A stretch of 64,000 nucleotides of DNA from Rhizophagus clarus (Eukaryota > Glomeromycota > Glomeromycetes > Glomerales > Glomeraceae). The stretch covers positions 62,001 through 126,000 of the forward strand of contig BLAL01000205.1 in NCBI GenBank assembly GCA_015698045.1, read 5' to 3'. Below are positions 58,070 to 64,000 of the stretch, piece by piece. The notes beneath the pieces were generated by a model. It worked only from the letters and a program-made list of their open reading frames with translations. It was not told where the DNA came from and ran no database searches. How positions within the stretch are numbered: the first letter of the stretch is position 1; each line of letters opens with the position of its first letter. The position numbers and the translations under genes are program-made.

Positions 58070-60500
58070 TGACCTTTACAGTTTATCATAATACAGTCGG
58101 ACAATAGTTTGCTCTAAGAATTTGGTGCAAATATATTTATGGTTGATTTATCTTATATAACAGCAGGTTCTTGACAAAGGACTGATAGCTAGTTATTATC
58201 AAGTTAATTGCAAAGATCTAAAGATGAAATTATTCACACTTATACATTCTATTTAAATTAACAAATACATATTTATGTCAAATATTATTAGTAGAATATT
58301 ACCAAATTAACTACTTTAAATGATTGTAGTTTTTAGAGAACTTGGAGTATTATGATTTCTACTTTAATCGTAGCTATTAGAAAAATGAAGGACGATTAAA
58401 GAGATAATTACTCTATATTTGAAAGGTAAGTAATAGGTATAAATGGTTTTATTTATATGCAATTTGAGATTAATAATTATAGAGAAATTATAATTTAATA
58501 GTATTTTTGTTTTATTAAATAAAGATTTAATTTAATAATTTTCTTCAAAATAATTAAAAGTAAGTTTTAGCTCATGACATTAAGAGTTAATTATTTTTTA
58601 CTGTCAAAATTTTTATTAGATTTAACAAATTTATTTGATATCGTATAGCAGATAAGGATTATAAATTACACTATTATTAACTAATATAAACTCCTTTTTT
58701 TTATTTAATAGTTCTTATTTAATATATTAAATATGATATAATAAGATTAAAATAAAAATAATTTTATTTAACGATTAAATTGAATTATAAATTTTTTTAC
58801 TATAAAAATATTTATTCATTAGGCCTGATCATTCGGGTTTTTGATCGCAAAATCCATTGACCAATCTGAATATGTGATTAAAATCAGAATTGGCTGATCC
58901 CAAATTTTCAGCAATGACTAATTAACACGTTTATTTTTTGCTTATCTTTAAATTGTGATCTACTTTTTTGATTTTTGATAGGTTACACAAAAATTATGAT
59001 CATTAAAATATGCATGTAGTTTATCAACTCAAAAGGCAGGTCATAATTGGTTTTTGATTAAGTCATACTAATCTCAGCCATAATTAAAGTTCAATTTGAT
59101 TGATTAATCATAATAAACTATTAGTCTAACAATAAATTGTTATTATTAGCCCTGTTCAATTCTAGACTGGATTGGATTTATTATAAATTTGCATCTGTGA
59201 TCATTAGTCAGTCAAATAAATCTACAAAAATTGGTACTTATTCAGATCAATTTATAATGAATAGCATGTCTACATATTTTTGCTTTTTAATATTATAAAT
59301 CTGAAAATAAATTATAAGATTATTACTTATTTTATATAATAATTACTTAAATTATTCAATAACAATTTTTGATTTTTATAATAGCTTTACCTATTTATTA
59401 ATAATCTTTATATAAAGTTTTTGTATTCTTCTATAAGTAATCTATCTTAGAAATAAGTGAAATCTTAATATTACTTAAAATGCTATTTAACTATAAGTAT
59501 AAGACTAATAAGATGAAAAAAAAAAATATGTAGAATTTTAAAACTTATATAAGATTACCAGTAAAATAAGTAAAGCTATAGTATTATAAAAAATCAAAAA
59601 TTATTACTAAATAAAATGGGTAATATTATTATAAATACAATTAAAGTTTTTTATTAAATTGAATAAAAAATAGATTATAAAATAAATAATGATCTTATAA
59701 TTTATTTTCAGATTATTATTATAGTAAGTAATAATTATATATATTTTTAAAGAGATATTATATATATATTGTATAATTAATAAAAATAATAAAAAAACAA
59801 ATTAATTTTATTTTTAAAAAAAATGCAAGCCAAAAATCTTTTATTTTTTCTTGTATATAATATTTTTTTATTTGACAATATTTATGATTTTGATAATTTT
59901 AATTTTTTTGAGTATGACTTAGTTGAAAAATTAAATAAAATAAATATAAAACAAAATAAAAAATAATAGAAATAATAGAAAAAATAAAGATATTTTGGTT
60001 GTATTAGTATTAGAGCAATAATATTTAGAACTCTAATTAGTTAGTTTAGTTCAGTTTTTGCAAAAACTGATACTGAACTAAATTGATCAGTATCAGTATT
60101 AATGATTATTAAAACTAATTGGTAATTACTAAAAACTAAATTAATTTACTAAACATTTTTAGTAAAAAATATTTTGCAATGTTTAAAAAGAAAAAGTTGC
60201 AAAATGATTTTTTTATCAAATCATCTATAAAAAATGTTTTATTAAAGTAATAAAAAAATATTGTGAAACATTTTTTTATATTAAATTATTTTATAAAAAT
60301 ATTTTTCAAATAAAAAAGAAAATAATATTGTGAAATATTATTTTCTATATTAAATTTCCCACATAAAAAATAATTTGCAATATTTTTAAATAAAATGGAA
60401 AAATAATATTATAAAATATTATTTTTTATATTTAATTGTTTATGTAAAAATATTTTGCAATATTTTTTATAAGTTTTGCAAAAATAATATTATAAAATGA
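58070..60500. other. Gene-free AT-rich region
   Basis: The first ~500 bp is 3' flank of the phosphatase gene (AATAAAG at ~58518). The remainder has no coding signal. 60.01-60.49 kb consists of palindromic TTTTGCAAAA/AAAATATTTTGCAAT words like those in the 21.1-21.9 kb element, and may be a decayed relative. Confidence 0.5.
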
Positions 60501-60519
60501 TTATAACTAGTTTTAACCG

Positions 60520-62392
60520 GAAGTGATATAACTCGGGTGATATCACCTGATTGATTTTTATAATTTATTTATTTCGATATAGGTGATTTAACCTGGCAAG
60601 TGATATCACCTGATTAATTTTTAATTTTTAAATTGTTTATTTTTTTTTCTAGGTTTTCTAGTTTCGAGGTATGTTTTTTTTCCTTCTTTTGTTTTCACTT
60701 TTCTTTCTAGTTATTTCTAATTTCTTTTTCTTTTCTTTTTAGGCCTTTTAAGCTCTTTTAATTTTGTGTCAAAGGTATATTGTTTTTTGTTGTTCTTTTT
60801 GTTTTCATTTTCCTTTCCATTTATTATTTTTCCTTTCTTTTTAGGTCTTTAATCTTTTTCAGGTTTACATTAAATGATATTATATTATTTCTTTTTTTTT
60901 TTCCTCCTTTTGTTTTTTTTTAGGGTCTTAGTTTTTCGAACAAGGTATGGCATTTTTTTCTTATCTTTTTTTTCAATTTCGTTTTCATATTTCATTTTTA
61001 CTAACTATTTTTTCTTCTTTTTATGGTTTATCTTTCATTAAATTATTTCCCTTTTCTTTTTGTTTTCATTCACTTTCTTCTTTTCATTATCGCTCCTTTT
61101 TCCTTTCATTCTTATGATCGTTTCATTCTCATCACCATTTTGTCCATTTTGTCCATCCTTATCATCAATTATTGTTTAATCCATCCTTATCACCAATTAT
61201 CATTTCGTCTTCATCATTAATTATCATTTCATTCTCATCATCGATTTCATTTCATCCTTATTATTTCGCCTCCTTTTATTTTTTTTAGGTCTTAGTTTTG
61301 TGAACAAGGTATGGCGTTTTTTCTTATCTTTTTTCAATTTCGTTTTCATATTTCATTTTTACTAACTATTTTTTTTGTTTTTATTCACTTTCTTCTTTTT
61401 CATTATTGCTCCTTTTTTTCATTCTCATGATCGTTTCATCTTCATTACCATTTTGTCCTTATCGTTGTTTCATCCTTATCAATTATCGTTTCGTCTTCAT
61501 CATCAATTATCATTTTGTCCTTATCACCAATTATCATTTCATCTTCATCATCAATTATCATTTTGTCCTCACATCAATTATCATTTCATCCTCATCATTT
61601 CGTTCTTATCATTGTTTTGTTTTTATCATCGTTTATTTTGTCATCTTTTCATTTCTCCTTCTCATCATCATTTTATTTTTTCATTCCTTTCTTATCATCT
61701 CTTTGTTTATCATCATCCTTTCATTTTGTTCATCTCCCTTTTGTCATCCTTTCATTTTTTTATCCTCTTCTTGTCATCTTTTCTTTTTTTTTGTCTCTCC
61801 CATTATCTTTTTATTTTTATTTTTATTTCTATCCCCTTTCATTTTGTCTCTATTCCTTTTGTTTTCAATCCTGTTCCTTTTATTTCGCATTCTTCCCCTT
61901 TTCTTTTCATTATCTTTCTTTTTTTTACTATATCTTTTGTCTCCTATCATTTTTGTTATTTCCAATTATTTGTTTCTAATATTATTTCCATTATTTCTCT
62001 CTCTTATGATCATAATTGTTAGGCTTCTCTTTTTTGTATTATTATTATCATTACTAGTTATGTTAAAGATAAATAATTGTAAAAAATATTAACTTTGATA
62101 AACAGGATTTTAAAGAAATAAAGTCATAGTTTAATATAATAAATTTTGTTATTTTTTTTGTACAGAAATTATTACCAAATTAGCGATATATTGACTGAAC
62201 AATAATCTTACGATCATTAAATTTTTACATACACAATATTGAAATTTACAATAAATTTTAGCCAATTAAATTTTAAAATTAATTAATAAAGATTTGTGTA
62301 CTATTAAATTTATTAAAAATTTTTTATGCATGTGAAATCACCTGAAGTTGATAAATTATTTATAGGTGAAATCACCTAGGTGATTTCATCTG
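60520..62392. mobile_element. 1.9-kb element with GTGATATCACCT-type inverted ends
   Basis: The left end (GTGATATAACTCGGGTGATATCACCT, from ~60523) is inverted relative to the right end (AGGTGAAATCACCTAGGTGA..., to ~62392). Both contain GTGATWTCACCT palindromes, also at 60600-60611. No clear target-site duplication is seen. The interior has a short plus-sense micro-exon-like array, then ~900 bp of pyrimidine-rich TCATTTCATCCTTATCATC repeats. Open frames of up to 228 codons in that tract (61375-62092) are low-complexity artefacts. Confidence 0.5.
60645..61365 (+). repeat. Micro-exon-like array, plus sense, very short blocks
   Basis: Acceptor-like (T)nAG followed by short blocks and GTATGx donors: GTTTTCTAGTTTCGAG/GTATGT (60652-60667), a ~34-nt block ending TCAAAG/GTATAT (~60744-60777), GGTCTTAGTTTTTCGAACAAG/GTATGG (~60924-60944) and GTCTTAGTTTTGTGAACAAG/GTATGG (~61290-61309). 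The introns are pyrimidine-rich throughout. The two last blocks are copies of one another. Weaker than other arrays but the same design. Confidence 0.45.
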
Positions 62393-62939
62393 CAGAGCAA
62401 ATTAGCAAGATTCTTATAAAATATTATTTTTATATTAAATCTATCATTTGTGTAAAAAAACATTTTACAACATTTTTTACAAGTTTTATAAAAAAACATT
62501 TTATAACTAATTTATTTATAAAAAAATTTTTTTTTTACCTGGTATTTAAACTATTAACTTTACCTTGTCACTAATAGAAATATTTTTATTATTATATAAA
62601 ATTTACCCTTTTTATTAATCAGGAACTGTCAATGTTGTTTACCACATCAACCTTCTCCTCTTCATCTTAATGAAATGATTAAGAGAATGGTACAAAATTT
62701 ATTACAAAATTACACTGTAATCTTTTTTGGAATTTGAATCTACTTTTATTAAAAGTATACTAATTAGTAAATTAATATAATTCTTCAACTTAAAAAATTG
62801 TTGCTAAGCCAAAAATAAGAAATTTTAGTGTATTGTAATATTTGCAATAACATTTAAGTAATTTGAAGTTTGGCTAATATCCTAAAAATTCATTAAAATA
62901 AGTAAGATTATAATATTTATATTTTTAAATAAATTAAAA

Positions 62940-63310
62940 ATTATTTTACAAATTTTGAATTATTTTTCAATAAATTATAAACTTTCTTATTTTTTTCTTT
63001 AAGTCCGTCTATATTAATTTCTTTATTACTATTTTTTGCAATATCTAAAAATTTTTTTTGTATTATTTCCAATCATTTACTCTGATTAAAATACATGAAA
63101 AAATCAATTAAATGCTTAGCTTTCATAATTAAAACTTGAGCAGATATCATACTCTTCCTGACTATTAAATGCAATGTATGTGCAATATATTCTAATTATT
63201 TTATTTTTCTCATATTATTAATTGCGTTTTTAATATTACTACCATTATTAGTAATAATGATATAAACTTTATCTCGAATACGTTGAGGTTTCGGGTATTT
63301 ATTAGCAGTA
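62940..63310 (-). pseudogene. hAT transposase fragment
   Basis: The minus strand reads YIIITNNGSNIKNAINN, then EYIAHTLHLIVRKSM and KAKHLIDFFMYFNQSK, with stops between. This is the 'TDNGSN ... CAAHTLHL' core of hAT transposases. It joins the unrelated coding remnant upstream (63.31-64.0 kb) without a visible gap, so the junction marks a rearrangement or insertion. The rest of the transposase is absent. Confidence 0.6.
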
Positions 63311-64000
63311 TCTTTTTGAGTAAAATATAGTGATCTGTTTTCATAATGTAATATTTCAAAGATAGCTGACTTTCTTTCTGCTCCTTTTTCGCCATCTTTC
63401 ATTGTTTTCTGAAAAAATGAAGAAATATGCTCATGATTTTTTTTTTCTACAGGGCTGCAGGAAAAAACACTTAATCCAAATCGTTGATGCTGTTCCATAA
63501 ATTCGGGTAAATGATGAATTAGAACATGCATATACGGTGTTACATTCCTTGGACGATAAAGACCCATCTTAAAAGTAATAGTATTAGGTTCACCCTGTGA
63601 AGGAGTAAGAAATAAGTCTAACCATTGTTTTGCTTTATTCATAAATTGAGTTGGATCAGTTTCTTTGGACTTCATATCTTTGTAAAGCTGATAAAAATCT
63701 CGCCATAAACGATTAATTAAAAGTGCACGTTCCTCATTAAAAATCACTCTAAAATTAAAGCTTTTCAATACAACTTCCTTGTCACCTCCCATTAATGATG
63801 TATGTGCCCAACTCTATGTTTCCTGATCTTGCCAAAATTGAAATGTAACTGAAATTCTACGCATCTCAGTGATGATAACTGCTCTAATTGAATCATTAAA
63901 CCGATTTTGCATTTTAAGTTCTTGAAGTACAAGTAGCCATAACTGATCCCAAATTCTTAACATTATATGCAATTCATCTGCAATATAATAATCTAAAGGA
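63310..64000 (-). pseudogene. Multigene-family protein remnant, runs off the window
   Basis: An open frame of ~160 codons (63792-63310) and its upstream extension to 64000 (one stop, after FWQDQE) include ADELHIMLRIWDQLW, SLMGGDKEVVLKSFN, LFLTPSQGEP, MHVLIHHLPEFMEQHQRFG and FSCSPVEKKNHEH. I recognise the layout from repeated Glomeromycota loci but not its function. The HHLPEF...VEKKNH pattern also occurs in proteins associated with some large DNA transposons. Presence of only one stop suggests recent decay. Confidence 0.45.

Noticed and set aside
61375..62092. Three overlapping open frames of 154-228 codons on the plus strand
   Set aside because: They read a TCATTTCATC-type pyrimidine repeat in all three frames. 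Composition is Phe/Ser/His/Leu only, with no domain, and the tract lies inside a TIR element.
1..64000. tRNA or rRNA genes
   Set aside because: While reading both strands I saw no cloverleaf with A/B boxes and no rRNA-like conserved blocks. Without a covariance-model search I cannot exclude a divergent tRNA.

Overview
The window looks like nuclear DNA of an arbuscular mycorrhizal fungus close to Rhizophagus irregularis (Glomeromycotina). The sequence is very AT-rich, the host genes have many introns of about 50-250 bp, and the decayed LINE, hAT and coiled-coil families resemble those I know from that genome. The genus call is an inference; no rRNA or other marker is present.

Four host genes are supported exon by exon. 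A 718-residue coiled-coil, probably nuclear protein of unknown function lies at 27.5-30.7 kb (minus). The mRNA 3'-end factor CLP1 lies at 46.9-49.2 kb (minus). The NEDD8-activating enzyme regulatory subunit (NAE1/ULA1) at 53.9-56.2 kb and the protein phosphatase 4 catalytic subunit at 56.5-58.1 kb are in tandem on the plus strand. In CLP1 I read three intron classes: GT-AG, GC-AG and a U12-like AT-AC intron.

Most of the remaining ~50 kb is transposable elements, many delimited by terminal inverted repeats (TIRs) and target-site duplications (TSDs). They include a nearly intact pogo element (9.7-11.7 kb), a three-layer nest (hAT at 15.4-23.7 kb holding a 6-kb element that holds two more), a two-layer nest at 39.4-41.9 kb, a 3.5-kb element at 32.0-35.6 kb with a further insertion, LINE remnants (11.8-15.2, 35.7-37.3, 49.7-50.9 kb) and several MITEs.

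The most unusual signal is carried by five of these elements and by two regions whose ends I could not define. It is tandem arrays of ~110-130 bp units, each shaped like a micro-exon plus intron: a ~35-40 nt exon-like block bounded by ..(T)nAG and GTAAGT, then a TACTAAC-like branch site inside a short inverted repeat, then a pyrimidine tract. Three loci have two arrays pointing outward from a central AT-rich core. The exon-like block is recognisably the same (GTTGCCAGAC...CTGGACTT...) in four of the loci, although the elements belong to different TIR families. I know of no description of such splice-signal satellites.

Long stretches (1-1.1, 23.7-25.1, 37.5-39.4, 41.9-43.3, 58.1-60.5 kb) are AT-rich and I see no genes in them.
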